NCBI GenBank assembly: GCA_040265115.1
Contig: JBDQGZ010000015.1
Coordinates: 1-19,983, forward strand
DNA from: M55B157 sp040265115
GTDB taxonomy: Bacteria; Actinomycetota; Actinomycetes; S36-B12
Reading direction: 5' to 3'
Length of the DNA: 19,983 nt
The notes beneath the pieces are model-generated. The model worked only from the letters and a program-made list of their open reading frames with translations, made no database searches and was not told the origin of the DNA. Shown in pieces: positions 7,592 through 14,520 of the stretch (its first letter is position 1; every line of letters begins with the position of its first letter). The position numbers were made by a program, and so were the translations under genes.

Positions 7592-8367
7592 TTCAGGTCT
7601 ACGACAACCGGAGCATGGTCGCTGGGCTGCTTGCCCTTGCGGGCGTCCCTATCGACATAGGCATCGCGCACCCTCTCGGTGAAGCGGGCGTTGCCGTAGA
7701 CCAGATCGATGCGCATCCCGAAGCCTTTGTAGAACGAGCCATTTCGATAGTCCCAGAAGGTGTAGGGCTCGCCCTTCAGCGCTCGTGGCATCACCTCGGT
7801 CATCCCGGTGGCTTCGAGATCGGCGAGGGTGGCGCGTTCGGCCGGGGTGACGTGGGTGGACTCGGCGAACAGCGAGATGTCCCAGACGTCCGCGTCGGTC
7901 GGGGCGATGTTGTAGTCGCCGATGATGGTGAAGGGCTGCTCCGGGACTGCTGACATCTCTGCGATGGCCGTGTTACGCATCACCCGGAGCCAGTCGAGTT
8001 TGTAGGAATAGTGAGGATGATCGGGCTCGCGACCATTTGGCACGTAGACGCTCCATACGCGCACTCCATCGCAGGTCGCCCCGATCGCGCGCGCCTCAAC
8101 AAGGTCATCGAAGGCCGGCTGCTCCGGCAGATCGCGGGTGACGTCCTCGAGCCCCACCCGGCTGAGCAGGGCGACTCCATTCCATCGACCCTGACCGTGT
8201 GCGGCCACCTCGTATCCCAGGGCCTGAACGGGCATGACGGGGAAATCGTCCGTGGTGCACTTCAACTCCTGCAGTCCGACCACATCGGGCTGGGCGGCCT
8301 CTAGCCACTCCAATAGCCGTGGGAGTCGGGCGGTCACAGAGTTCACGTTCCAGGTGGCAATGCGCAC
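7588..8367 (-). CDS. xthA: Exodeoxyribonuclease III (AP endonuclease, EEP superfamily)
   Basis: This 259-residue Mg-dependent enzyme incises abasic sites and removes 3' blocking groups in base excision repair. All key residues of the ExoIII family are present: Asn7 (TWNVNS), Glu34 (GLQELK), the Tyr120 region (HYSYK), Asp150 and Asn152 (IIGDYNIAP), Asp220 (MRIDLVYG) and Asp249-His250 (PSDHAPV). The spacing matches E. coli ExoIII (Glu34, Asp151, Asn153, Asp229, His259). The GTG start at 8367 gives the family-typical N-terminus MRIATWNVNS, and TAACCT lies 7 bases upstream. The gene is divergent from the sulfatase and converges on the lipoprotein gene with overlapping stop codons. Confidence 0.95.
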   Translation of the reverse strand: MRIATWNVNSVTARLPRLLEWLEAAQPDVVGLQELKCTTDDFPVMPVQALGYEVAAHGQGRWNGVALLSRVGLEDVTRDLPEQPAFDDLVEARAIGATCDGVRVWSVYVPNGREPDHPHYSYKLDWLRVMRNTAIAEMSAVPEQPFTIIGDYNIAPTDADVWDISLFAESTHVTPAERATLADLEATGMTEVMPRALKGEPYTFWDYRNGSFYKGFGMRIDLVYGNARFTERVRDAYVDRDARKGKQPSDHAPVVVDLN

Positions 8368-8374
8368 ACCGGCC

Positions 8375-8380
8375 AGGTTA
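8375..8380 (-). promoter_or_regulatory. -10 element TAACCT for a leaderless xthA transcript
   Basis: On the minus strand TAACCT ends 7 bases before the GTG start at 8367. The intervening GGCCGGT offers no Shine-Dalgarno. No LexA-like dyad was seen in the 119-bp divergent region 8368-8486. Confidence 0.5.
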
Positions 8381-8474
8381 GCGGTGATCCCTGCGCCCTC
8401 ACAGTTGCTAACTGGGTGCCCCTTTGACCCTTTCGGTTTTCCTCCGCGGTGGAGTAACGCCCAGTGACGCTCCG

Positions 8475-8480
8475 TAACAT
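8475..8480 (+). promoter_or_regulatory. -10 element TAACAT for a leaderless sulfatase transcript
   Basis: TAACAT fits TANNNT and ends 6 bases before ATG 8487; the spacer GGCTAC is not a ribosome binding site. A TTGACC at 8424-8429 is too far upstream (45 bases) to be its -35 box. Confidence 0.48.
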
Positions 8481-8486
8481 GGCTAC

Positions 8487-10070
8487 ATGCGCCGATTTGT
8501 TCCCATGGTCACTGCCCTCGTCACTGCTGTTGCAGTGACACTGCCGGGCAGCGTTGCTGCCGCACCCTCCGTCGAAGCCCCTGTTGCGCCAGCGAACTCC
8601 GAGCGGCCGAACTTCATCATCGTGCAGACCGATGACATGACGGTCGAGGATCTCGACGTGATGCCCGCTGTGCGCCAGCTGATTGGTGACGCAGGAGCAA
8701 CGATGGAGCAGATGCTCACGCCGTTCGCGCTGTGCTGTCCTTCGCGGGCCTCGATGATGACCGGCTCCTATCCGCACAACACGAAGGTCTCCGCGAACTT
8801 CCCTCCCGAAGGAGGATTCGTGCCGTGGGAGAGGAATAACGGCGAGAAGCACACCGCCTACTGGCTCCAGCAGGCCGGCTATCACACCGTCCACATCGGC
8901 AAGTACATCAACGGTTACGGCATGTACAACAGGCCGGTCGCACGCACTCCATCCGGCTGGAGCGAGTGGTACGGGACATCCGACCCGTCGACGTACCAGA
9001 TGTACGGGTTCCGAATGAACGAACCGAGTGGGAGCAAGGTTTACGGCGATTTCTACGTCCAGGACAAGTCGAACTACGGCACCGATGTGTTCACGTCCAA
9101 GGCCATCGGCGTGATCAACCGGGCTGCCGAGAGCGACGATCCCTTCTTCTTGCAAGTTGCCTACCTGGCCCCGCACGTGGAGACGATTCCACTCACCGAT
9201 GGGTCATGGCAGGACAGTTGGGCCGATGTCGACAAACCGGAGGCGGGCTCGGGAATCGATGTGCAGTCGATCCCCCCGCGCCCTGCGCTGCGCCACCAGG
9301 ACCTGCTCCCCGACATCCCGCTTACCCAGGATCCGAGCTTCAACGAGGCCGATCGCAGCGATAAGCACCCCTTCATCCAGGCCATCCCCCCGTTGACCGA
9401 GGAGAAGATCGAAGAGCTGGCAGCGGACAACCGCAGTCGCAAGCTGTCCCTTCTCGCCGTCGACGAGGGCGTAAAGCGGATGATCAAGCGGCTGAGGGTC
9501 ACCGGACAGTTGAACAACACCTACATCGTGTTCATGGGAGATAACGGATATCTGCTCGGCCAGCATGCGATCAGTTACGGCAAGTACTTCCCCTATGAAC
9601 CGGCCCTGCGTATCCCCGCGTTGATCCGCGGCCCGGGCATCGAGCGAAACACGATTGTGAAGAAGGCGACATTCGAAATCGACATCGCCCCGACCGTCCT
9701 CGAACTCGCCGGGGTGAAGCCGACCCGCCGCGTCGACGGGAAATCACTTGTCGGCACCCTGATCGATGGCGAGCGCCTGCGCAGTCGTCCGCTACTGCTG
9801 TCCAGCGGCCCGCAGAAATCCGCCTCCGGGGCTCAGCTGCCGATGTTCGACGGGGTACGCACGCACAGGTACGTCTGGTGGGTCTACGAGGACGGATTCG
9901 AAGAGATGTACGACCTCAGGGTCGACCCCTATCAACTCGAATCGGTCGCGGATGATCCCGCGTACCGGCGCACCCGCTCGGCCTTGATGAGTCTGTGGGA
10001 TCGCCTCGAGGAGTGCACCGGAAAGAACTGCCGGATCCGCACGCCGAGGATCCCCGGTCCGACGGGGTAG
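8487..10070 (+). CDS. Secreted type I sulfatase (formylglycine-dependent, alkaline phosphatase superfamily)
   Basis: This 527-residue protein would hydrolyse sulfate esters outside the cell. It has a signal peptide with a hydrophobic core (about 7-24) and AAA-type cleavage near residue 26. The sulfatase domain follows: metal-binding Asp49-Asp50 (QTDDM), signature CCPSRASMMTG with Cys84 in CxPSR as the formylglycine site, Lys139 (IGKYINGYG), His230 (YLAPH), Asp352-Asn353 (MGDNGYLLGQH) and Lys366 (YGKYFPYEPALRIP). The C-terminus has the usual EEMYDLRVDPYQLESVADDP segment. Two cysteines near the end (CTGKNC) may form a disulfide. The formylglycine-generating enzyme needed for activity is not in this window. 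The natural substrate cannot be told. The gene is an accessory insertion just before the ribosomal cluster. Confidence 0.94.
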   Translation: MRRFVPMVTALVTAVAVTLPGSVAAAPSVEAPVAPANSERPNFIIVQTDDMTVEDLDVMPAVRQLIGDAGATMEQMLTPFALCCPSRASMMTGSYPHNTKVSANFPPEGGFVPWERNNGEKHTAYWLQQAGYHTVHIGKYINGYGMYNRPVARTPSGWSEWYGTSDPSTYQMYGFRMNEPSGSKVYGDFYVQDKSNYGTDVFTSKAIGVINRAAESDDPFFLQVAYLAPHVETIPLTDGSWQDSWADVDKPEAGSGIDVQSIPPRPALRHQDLLPDIPLTQDPSFNEADRSDKHPFIQAIPPLTEEKIEELAADNRSRKLSLLAVDEGVKRMIKRLRVTGQLNNTYIVFMGDNGYLLGQHAISYGKYFPYEPALRIPALIRGPGIERNTIVKKATFEIDIAPTVLELAGVKPTRRVDGKSLVGTLIDGERLRSRPLLLSSGPQKSASGAQLPMFDGVRTHRYVWWVYEDGFEEMYDLRVDPYQLESVADDPAYRRTRSALMSLWDRLEECTGKNCRIRTPRIPGPTG

Positions 10071-10092
10071 GAGAACCGTGTCGCAGTGCATG

Positions 10093-10098
10093 TACCCT
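10093..10098 (+). promoter_or_regulatory. Candidate -10 (TACCCT) of the rpsF-ssb-rpsR-rplI operon
   Basis: TACCCT fits TANNNT in the 112-bp gap between the sulfatase stop and rpsF. Initiation about 7 bases later would give a leader of roughly 78 bases that contains both hairpins described below. No clear -35 box is seen. Confidence 0.4.
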
Positions 10099-10107
10099 GG
10101 GCACGCT

Positions 10108-10126
10108 CGCCGGGTTCACCCCGGCG
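10108..10126 (+). other. GC-rich hairpin in the rpsF leader
   Basis: CGCCGGG (10108-10114) and CCCGGCG (10120-10126) form a perfect 7-bp stem with loop TTCAC. There is no T-run after it, so it is unlikely to be an intrinsic terminator for the sulfatase gene. It is more probably the first helix of the structured rpsF leader. Confidence 0.5.
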
Positions 10127-10127
10127 T

Positions 10128-10170
10128 CCTCCTGCTCCGGATCGCCCGGGGCCGATGAGTCCGAAGGAGG
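10128..10170 (+). promoter_or_regulatory. Candidate S6:S18 leader RNA that sequesters the rpsF Shine-Dalgarno
   Basis: CCTCCT (10128-10133) is perfectly complementary to AGGAGG (10165-10170), the rpsF Shine-Dalgarno. Inside this basal stem, ATCG (10141-10144) pairs with CGAT (10153-10156) around an 8-base loop. Between the two helices lies an asymmetric internal loop with CCG on the 3' side (10161-10163). The published S6:S18 leader motif is described as a CCG in a bulge flanked by a stem and a hairpin, in the rpsF 5' UTR. The match in position and layout is good, but it was folded by eye. Binding of S6:S18 here would stabilise the closed form and repress the operon. Confidence 0.5.
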
Positions 10171-10182
10171 TCGGTTGCTGTC

Positions 10183-10473
10183 ATGCGCCGATACGAAGTA
10201 ATGGTCATTCTCGACCCCGATCTCGAGGAGCGCACCGTCGCTCCCAGCCTCGAGGCCTTCCTCAACGTCGTCAAGGCGGACGGCGGTTCTGTCGACAAGG
10301 TCGACGTCTGGGGACGCCGTCGACTGGCGTACGAGATCAACCACAAGCCGGAAGGCATCTACGCCATCCTTGAGGTCAACTCGACTCCCGAGGCAGTGGC
10401 TGAACTCGACCGCCAGTTGAACCTCAACGAGGCCGTCATGCGCACCAAGGTGACGCGCCCGGCGGGGGTGTAA
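10183..10473 (+). CDS. rpsF: 30S ribosomal protein S6
   Basis: S6 binds the central domain of 16S rRNA as a heterodimer with S18, which is encoded two genes downstream. The 96-residue protein starts MRRYEVMVILDPDLEE and contains the conserved WGRRRLAYEINHKPEGIYAILEVN stretch (43-66) and the DRQLNLNEAVMRTKV helix. The length is normal and there is no acidic C-terminal extension. The start ATG 10183 follows AAGGAGG (10164-10170) by 12 bases, rather long spacing, and that Shine-Dalgarno can pair with CCTCCT upstream. The gene is first in the operon, with ssb starting 3 bases after its stop. Confidence 0.97.
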   Translation: MRRYEVMVILDPDLEERTVAPSLEAFLNVVKADGGSVDKVDVWGRRRLAYEINHKPEGIYAILEVNSTPEAVAELDRQLNLNEAVMRTKVTRPAGV

Positions 10474-10476
10474 CCC

Positions 10477-10953
10477 ATGGCCGTCGGCGACATCACCGTC
10501 ACCGTGGTCGGCAACCTCACCGCCGATCCGGAGTTGCGTTTCACTCCGTCCGGCGCCGCTGTCGCGTCCTTCACCGTCGCGGCAAGCTCGCGCTACCTCG
10601 ATCGCCAGACGAATGAGTGGAAGGACACCGACCCGGTGTTCATGCGCTGCAGTGTGTGGCGCCAGTACGCAGAAAATGTCGCGGAAACTCTCCAGAAGGG
10701 GATGCGCGTCATCGTCCAGGGGCGATTGAAGCAGCGCTCCTACGAGACCCGCGAGGGCGAGAAGCGCACTGTCGTGGAGATGGAGGTCGACGACGTCGGC
10801 CCAGCGCTTCGGTACGCGACAGCCAAGGTCACCCGTACAGCCCGCGGTGAAGGCGGTGGCGGCGGAGGCGGCGGCTTCTCCGGTGGCGGAGCACCTGCTG
10901 ATGACCCGTGGGCCTCAGCCGGCCCCGCCGGTGGCGACGAGCCTCCGTTCTAA
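10477..10953 (+). CDS. ssb: Single-stranded DNA-binding protein
   Basis: This 158-residue SSB coats single-stranded DNA in replication, repair and recombination. The OB-fold occupies about residues 1-112 (ITVTVVGNLTADPELRFTPSG, then FMRCSVWRQYAENVAETLQKG, then VIVQGRLKQRSYET). A Gly-rich linker with eight consecutive glycines follows (about 130-140). The acidic tip DEPPF at the C-terminus is the docking site for partner proteins. ATG 10477 follows the rpsF stop by 3 bases; GGCGGGGG inside the rpsF end is the likely ribosome binding site. This is the usual actinobacterial location for the essential copy. Confidence 0.97.
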   Translation: MAVGDITVTVVGNLTADPELRFTPSGAAVASFTVAASSRYLDRQTNEWKDTDPVFMRCSVWRQYAENVAETLQKGMRVIVQGRLKQRSYETREGEKRTVVEMEVDDVGPALRYATAKVTRTARGEGGGGGGGGFSGGGAPADDPWASAGPAGGDEPPF

Positions 10954-10998
10954 ACCAAGACTTCCTACCTACTCACGAACTCAGGAGACAACACGATC

Positions 10999-11244
10999 AT
11001 GGCCGCACCCAAGCAGCCCATTCGCAAGCCTATGAAGACCAAGGCGTGCGTGTTCTGTGGCGAGAAGGCTCAGCCCATCGACTACAAGGACACGAACATG
11101 CTGCGCAAGTACATCTCCGACCGCGGCAAGATCCGTGCCCGTCGCGTCACCGGATGCTGCACCCGGCATCAGCGTGAAATCGCAGTCGCCGTGAAGAATG
11201 CGCGCGAGATGGCACTGCTGCCCTACACCGCGACCGGACGATAG
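10999..11244 (+). CDS. rpsR: 30S ribosomal protein S18, zinc-binding (C+) type
   Basis: This 81-residue S18 pairs with S6 on the platform of the 30S subunit. It has Cys17 and Cys20 (CVFC), Cys53-Cys54 and His57 (GCCTRH), the residues expected of the zinc-containing C+ paralogue rather than the zinc-free C- form induced under zinc starvation. The conserved core is IDYKDTNMLRKYISDRGKI (27-45). AGGAG at about 10982 sits upstream of ATG 10999. No C- paralogue is present in the window. The identity is certain; the zinc assignment rests on the motif. Confidence 0.97.
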   Translation: MAAPKQPIRKPMKTKACVFCGEKAQPIDYKDTNMLRKYISDRGKIRARRVTGCCTRHQREIAVAVKNAREMALLPYTATGR

Positions 11245-11256
11245 GAGTTCTGACAG

Positions 11257-11700
11257 ATGAAGCTCATTCTCACGAGCGAGGTCGTCGGACTCGGCGCCCC
11301 CGGTGACATTGTCGAGGTCAAGGACGGCTACGGCCGCAACTACCTCATCCCCCGCGGCTTCGCGATGCCGTGGACCAAGGGTGGCGAGAAGCAGGTCGTC
11401 GCCATCAAGCGCGCGCGTGATGCGCGTGAGATCCGCGATCTCGGTCACGCCCAAGAGGTCAAGGCCCAGCTCGAGGATCTCGCTGTGGTCGTCAACGCGA
11501 AGGCGGGCGACACCGGCAAGCTCTTCGGCTCGGTGACCAACGCCGACGTTGTCGCAGCAGTCCGCAAGGCTGGCGGCCCGCTTCTCGACAAGCGAGCCAT
11601 CGAGGTCGCGGCGATCAAGACCGTGGGCAGCCACAAGGCGACGGTCCGGGTTCATCCCGAGGTGACCGCCTCGGTGACCTTCGAGGTTGTCGCCGACTGA
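11257..11700 (+). CDS. rplI: 50S ribosomal protein L9
   Basis: This 147-residue L9 has the standard N-terminal rRNA-binding domain (MKLILTSEVVGLGAPGDIVEVKDGYGRNYLIPRG region, residues 1-34), the long connecting helix (about 41-75) and the C-terminal domain (GKLFGSVTNADVVAAV, then VKTVGSHKATVRVHPEV-like end). AGGAG (11243-11247) lies 9 bases before ATG 11257 and overlaps the rpsR stop, so the two genes are co-translated from one message. It is last in the ribosomal operon and is followed 13 bases later by a strong hairpin. Confidence 0.97.
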   Translation: MKLILTSEVVGLGAPGDIVEVKDGYGRNYLIPRGFAMPWTKGGEKQVVAIKRARDAREIRDLGHAQEVKAQLEDLAVVVNAKAGDTGKLFGSVTNADVVAAVRKAGGPLLDKRAIEVAAIKTVGSHKATVRVHPEVTASVTFEVVAD

Positions 11701-11713
11701 TCCCTGTTTCACC

Positions 11714-11750
11714 GCACAGTGCCCGCTGCGTGATGCAGTGGGCACTGTGC
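11714..11750. terminator. Bidirectional hairpin terminator between rplI and the phosphatase operon
   Basis: GCACAGTGCCCGCTGC (11714-11729) pairs with 11735-11750 over 16 bp with a single G-T wobble and a 5-base loop (GTGAT). Short T-containing runs follow on the plus strand (ATTTAG) and on the minus strand (CCGTGAAACAG has no T-run). It lies in the 52-bp gap between two convergent operons and is the strongest hairpin I saw in the window. Confidence 0.8.
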
Positions 11751-11752
11751 AT

Positions 11753-12238
11753 TTAGCGGGGTATCACTCCGCTGGCGATGAGGCCCTCGCTTGCTGTTTC
11801 CACCATGTCCAGCACCTCATCGAAGCTGCCGGCGTAGTACGGATCTGGCACCTCGAGTTCGGGATGTGGCTCGGTGAGGTGGGACAGGGCCGGGTCGAAG
11901 CTCCTCAGCATTCGCACCGGAGTGTCGTCCTGTGCTCGAGCGCGCAGGGCCAGCACATCACGGTAATTCGCCGAGTCCATGACGACGATGAGGTCGCGGT
12001 CGGCGAACCATTCGGTCGTGATCTGGCGGGCCTCGTGGTCGAGGTCGTAGCCACGCGATCGCAGTGTCCTGAGGGTGCGTGGATCGGCATCATGTCCAAC
12101 ATGCCACCCTCCCGTCCCCGCGGAGTCGATGACGACATGAGTGAGACCTGCATCCATCACGCGGGCTCGCAGCACCGCCTCTGCCATGGGGGATCGGCAG
12201 ATGTTGCCTAGGCACACTGCTGTGATCCGGTAAGTCAT
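11753..12238 (-). CDS. Low-molecular-weight protein tyrosine phosphatase
   Basis: This 161-residue cysteine phosphatase dephosphorylates phosphotyrosine. The P-loop CLGNICRS has nucleophile Cys9 and Arg15, and the general acid is Asp132 in VPDPYYAG with paired tyrosines 134-135. The AGTGGWHVG motif (40-48) and the family-typical VMDSANYRDVL segment are also present. ATG 12238 overlaps the TGA stop of the upstream amidotransferase by 4 bases (ATGA), showing translational coupling; the frame extends to 12259 but inside that gene. PtpA-like LMW-PTPs are secreted effectors in some pathogens, but there is no evidence of that here; a housekeeping role is as likely. Confidence 0.94.
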   Translation of the reverse strand: MTYRITAVCLGNICRSPMAEAVLRARVMDAGLTHVVIDSAGTGGWHVGHDADPRTLRTLRSRGYDLDHEARQITTEWFADRDLIVVMDSANYRDVLALRARAQDDTPVRMLRSFDPALSHLTEPHPELEVPDPYYAGSFDEVLDMVETASEGLIASGVIPR

Positions 12239-12915
12239 GCGCGAACCTCGGCCCACCATGAGTCGAACAGCGCATGACTTTCGGCGCGCTGCTGCTCATG
12301 TCGTTGCTCGGCGAGAGCGATGAGGGGTTCGGCCTGCGCCTGCGGCGTATTCAAATCACGGGCGATGCCGAGCATGATGTCGGGGGTGAACTCCGGGTGA
12401 AACTGCACGCCCCAGGCCCGATGCGCTCTCATCGCCAGCGGTGCATGTGGTGTGACGGCGAGCGCCTCTGCATCAGCGGGGATGCTGAAGCGATCCTCGT
12501 GCCACAACGCCCAGGGCGCGCGGAGGGCAGGCAGATCACTTGCTGGCGTCTCCCAGCCGAGAACCCGGATGGGCATTCGTTCGACTGTGCCGCCCAGTGC
12601 AGCGGAGAGTACCTGTCCGCCGAAGCAGATGCCCAGCATCGGTCGATCCTGGTACACCCAGCGGCGAACAAGTTCTACTTCTGCGTCGATAGCAGCGCGA
12701 TGCTCGTCGGTCCGATGGTTATCCGCGAGAGTCCAGATGGATCCCATGACGATGAGGACGTCGGCGTCATCCGCGGCATCGATGGCGAGGACGTCATCAC
12801 GGATCAGCCGCTGGGTCGAAAAGGAATGCTCCTCGAGCCAGTCTCCGAGATGGCCGAGCTCGGCGGCGATCTTCGGGTTGGCGACGACGGCTGCGGTGGG
12901 CACGTCGGGCATCAT
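12235..12915 (-). CDS. Class I glutamine amidotransferase (GMP synthase-like, stand-alone)
   Basis: This 226-residue protein has the catalytic triad of class I GATase domains: Cys97 in LGICFGGQVLSAALGG, and His173 and Glu175 in WGVQFHPEF. The domain stands alone, with no synthetase partner fused. The N-terminal part (VLIVMGSIWTLADNHRTDEH) and WALWHEDRFSIP are typical of GMP-synthase-like amidotransferases of unknown substrate. The C-terminal 40 residues are a Gln/Glu/Ala-rich helix. ATG 12915 and ATG 12912 are adjacent; GGAG just upstream gives better spacing for the second. It lies 9 bases after the MATE gene and overlaps the phosphatase start, so the three genes form an operon. The acceptor of the ammonia is unknown. 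Confidence 0.88.
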   Translation of the reverse strand: MMPDVPTAAVVANPKIAAELGHLGDWLEEHSFSTQRLIRDDVLAIDAADDADVLIVMGSIWTLADNHRTDEHRAAIDAEVELVRRWVYQDRPMLGICFGGQVLSAALGGTVERMPIRVLGWETPASDLPALRAPWALWHEDRFSIPADAEALAVTPHAPLAMRAHRAWGVQFHPEFTPDIMLGIARDLNTPQAQAEPLIALAEQRHEQQRAESHALFDSWWAEVRA

Positions 12916-12924
12916 GCCACTCCG

Positions 12925-14256
12925 TTAGGAGCGCGTCGCGCCGGTCACCAGCCAGGTCGATCCCCGTGCGCGCCAGCCGAGGATGATGGCGCGGACGAGC
13001 AGGAACCACGCCATCGCCCACCACAGTCCGTCGAGTCCAAGATCGCTGATGAGGACCAACCAGGCGGCGGGAATGAACAGCACCATCACCGCGGTTTGCG
13101 CTATCGCCAGGAATCGCATGTCCCCAGCACCGATGAGAATACCGTCGAGTGCGAAAGTGAGCCCGGCGAGCGGCTGCTGGAGGGCAAGGACGAGCAACGC
13201 GGATGAGATGAGACCCATGACGACCGCGTCGTCACTGAACCAGCCCGGCAGCCAGGGACGAATGACCAGGACGAGGATGAGCAGCACTCCGCCCAGCGCG
13301 GTGGAGTACTGCACGAGCCGCCGCGTGACATAGCGAGAAGTCTCGATGTCGCTAGCGCCCAATGTTCGACCGAGGAGCGCCTGACCGGCGATCGCGAGTG
13401 CATCGAGGGCGAGGGCGAGCGCGAAGAACAGCGTGGAGGTGACATGCCATGCGGCGAGCGTGTCATCGCCCAGCCGTGCCGCGACGGCAGCTGCGAGGAG
13501 GAACACCACGCGAAGCGCAATGGTGCGGATGAAGAGCGGAACCCCGTCGCGAACCGAACGAAGCACCCCCGCACCGCTCGGTGTCAGCCGGGTGTTCTCC
13601 CTGCGCGCGATGCGCAGGATGACCGCGCCATAGGCAATGAGACCGAGCACCTCGGCTGCGGCGGTGCCGATTGCGGAGCCGGCGATGCCGAAGCCCAGAC
13701 CGAGAACGAGCAGGACACTCAGGACCAGGTTCAGCCCAACCTGGGCGAGCGTGACGTAGAGAGTTGTCGCGGTGTCCTGCAGGCCTCGCAGGACGCCGAC
13801 CCCCGCCAGCACCCCGAGCATCGCGGGCATCGAGAGGGCGATGATCCGCAGATAGGTGACCGACTGCTCCGTCGCGTCGGCGGAGGCTCCGAGTGCAGAG
13901 ACAAGTGGCTCAGCGGCGAGGAAGACGATGATGGCGAGGATGACCCCGAGCCCGAGGCCGAGCACCATGCCATCGATGCCCTGCGACAGCGCTCCGGGGC
14001 GATCACCCGCACCGAGGCGTCGAGCAACCGAGGCGGTCGTGGCGTAGGCGAGGAAGATGCACAGGCCCACGACCGTGGCGACGACCGTGGTGGCGGCCCC
14101 GAGGCCCGCGAGGGGGATCGTGCCGAGGGTTCCCACGATCGCAGCGTCGATGAGGAGGAACACCGGATGGGCGATGAGCGCCCCGAACGCGGGGATAGCC
14201 AGCCGCCAGATTGAAGCGTCGATCCCCCGGGTCGAGATCGGCTGATCGGAGGCCAT
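12925..14256 (-). CDS. MATE family efflux transporter (DinF-like)
   Basis: This 443-residue protein has about 12 TM helices in two MatE repeats. The first begins RLAIPAFGALIAHPVFLLIDAAIVG (about 17-41), and the second begins RDGVPLFIRTIALRVVFLLAAAVAARLGDDTLAAWHV. Both match DinF-type sodium- or proton-coupled exporters; AYATTASVARRLGAGD (69-84 region) and QALLGRTLGA are characteristic. A MATE gene between rplI and dnaB also occurs in Streptomyces, so it belongs to the conserved block. ATG 14256 is chosen because the family consensus starts close by and TAGGTT lies 8 bases upstream; an in-frame GTG at 14313 would add 19 unconserved residues. It heads the operon with the amidotransferase and phosphatase. 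The substrate is unknown. Confidence 0.93.
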   Translation of the reverse strand: MASDQPISTRGIDASIWRLAIPAFGALIAHPVFLLIDAAIVGTLGTIPLAGLGAATTVVATVVGLCIFLAYATTASVARRLGAGDRPGALSQGIDGMVLGLGLGVILAIIVFLAAEPLVSALGASADATEQSVTYLRIIALSMPAMLGVLAGVGVLRGLQDTATTLYVTLAQVGLNLVLSVLLVLGLGFGIAGSAIGTAAAEVLGLIAYGAVILRIARRENTRLTPSGAGVLRSVRDGVPLFIRTIALRVVFLLAAAVAARLGDDTLAAWHVTSTLFFALALALDALAIAGQALLGRTLGASDIETSRYVTRRLVQYSTALGGVLLILVLVIRPWLPGWFSDDAVVMGLISSALLVLALQQPLAGLTFALDGILIGAGDMRFLAIAQTAVMVLFIPAAWLVLISDLGLDGLWWAMAWFLLVRAIILGWRARGSTWLVTGATRS

Positions 14257-14264
14257 GGAAGGTG

Positions 14265-14270
14265 AACCTA
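14265..14270 (-). promoter_or_regulatory. -10 element TAGGTT of the MATE operon
   Basis: On the minus strand TAGGTT ends 8 bases before ATG 14256 and no Shine-Dalgarno intervenes, so a leaderless message is possible. A perfect DnaA box (14276-14284) begins 5 bases upstream of this element, within the promoter. Confidence 0.45.
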
Positions 14271-14275
14271 CTCGC

Positions 14276-14520
14276 TGTGGATAACCGGGGGATTCCGGAT
14301 GGCCGAACCTCACCGTCGTGGATATCCCGTCCCCCGCAGTTCACTTTCGCGCAGGCATACAGAAACCTTGCAATGAATTTTTCTCCACATGCCTGGGATT
14401 ATGATTTCCCACGTCAGCGAATCAAAAATCTCTAATCGCGGAGACAATCCCCAGTGATATCCCCAGTTGCCGCACGGTTTTGTGGGCGTGTTCCCCCAAC
14501 TGTCCACAATGTTGTCCACA
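14276..14520. promoter_or_regulatory. DnaA-box cluster and AT-rich segment between the MATE gene and dnaB
   Basis: Perfect boxes are TTATCCACA on the minus strand (14276-14284) and the actinobacterial form TTGTCCACA (14512-14520). One-mismatch boxes are TTCTCCACA (14381-14389) and CTGTCCACA (14500-14508); the last two start 12 bp apart. The stretch from about 14350 to 14440 is notably AT-rich for this genome. TATGAT (14400-14405) is a good -10 for dnaB, with the 14381 box just upstream of it. Weaker TATCCCCA-like matches lie near 14458. The layout suggests control of dnaB, and perhaps the MATE gene, by DnaA. Confidence 0.6.

Noticed and set aside
10108..10126. Intrinsic terminator of the sulfatase gene
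   Set aside because: The stem is strong but has no T-run after it and lies downstream of the candidate rpsF -10, so a leader helix is more likely.
13444..14214. Long open frame on the plus strand through the MATE gene
   Set aside because: It is antisense to a clear MATE protein, has a biased hydrophilic Arg/Glu/Asp composition typical of GC-rich shadow frames, and has no family resemblance.
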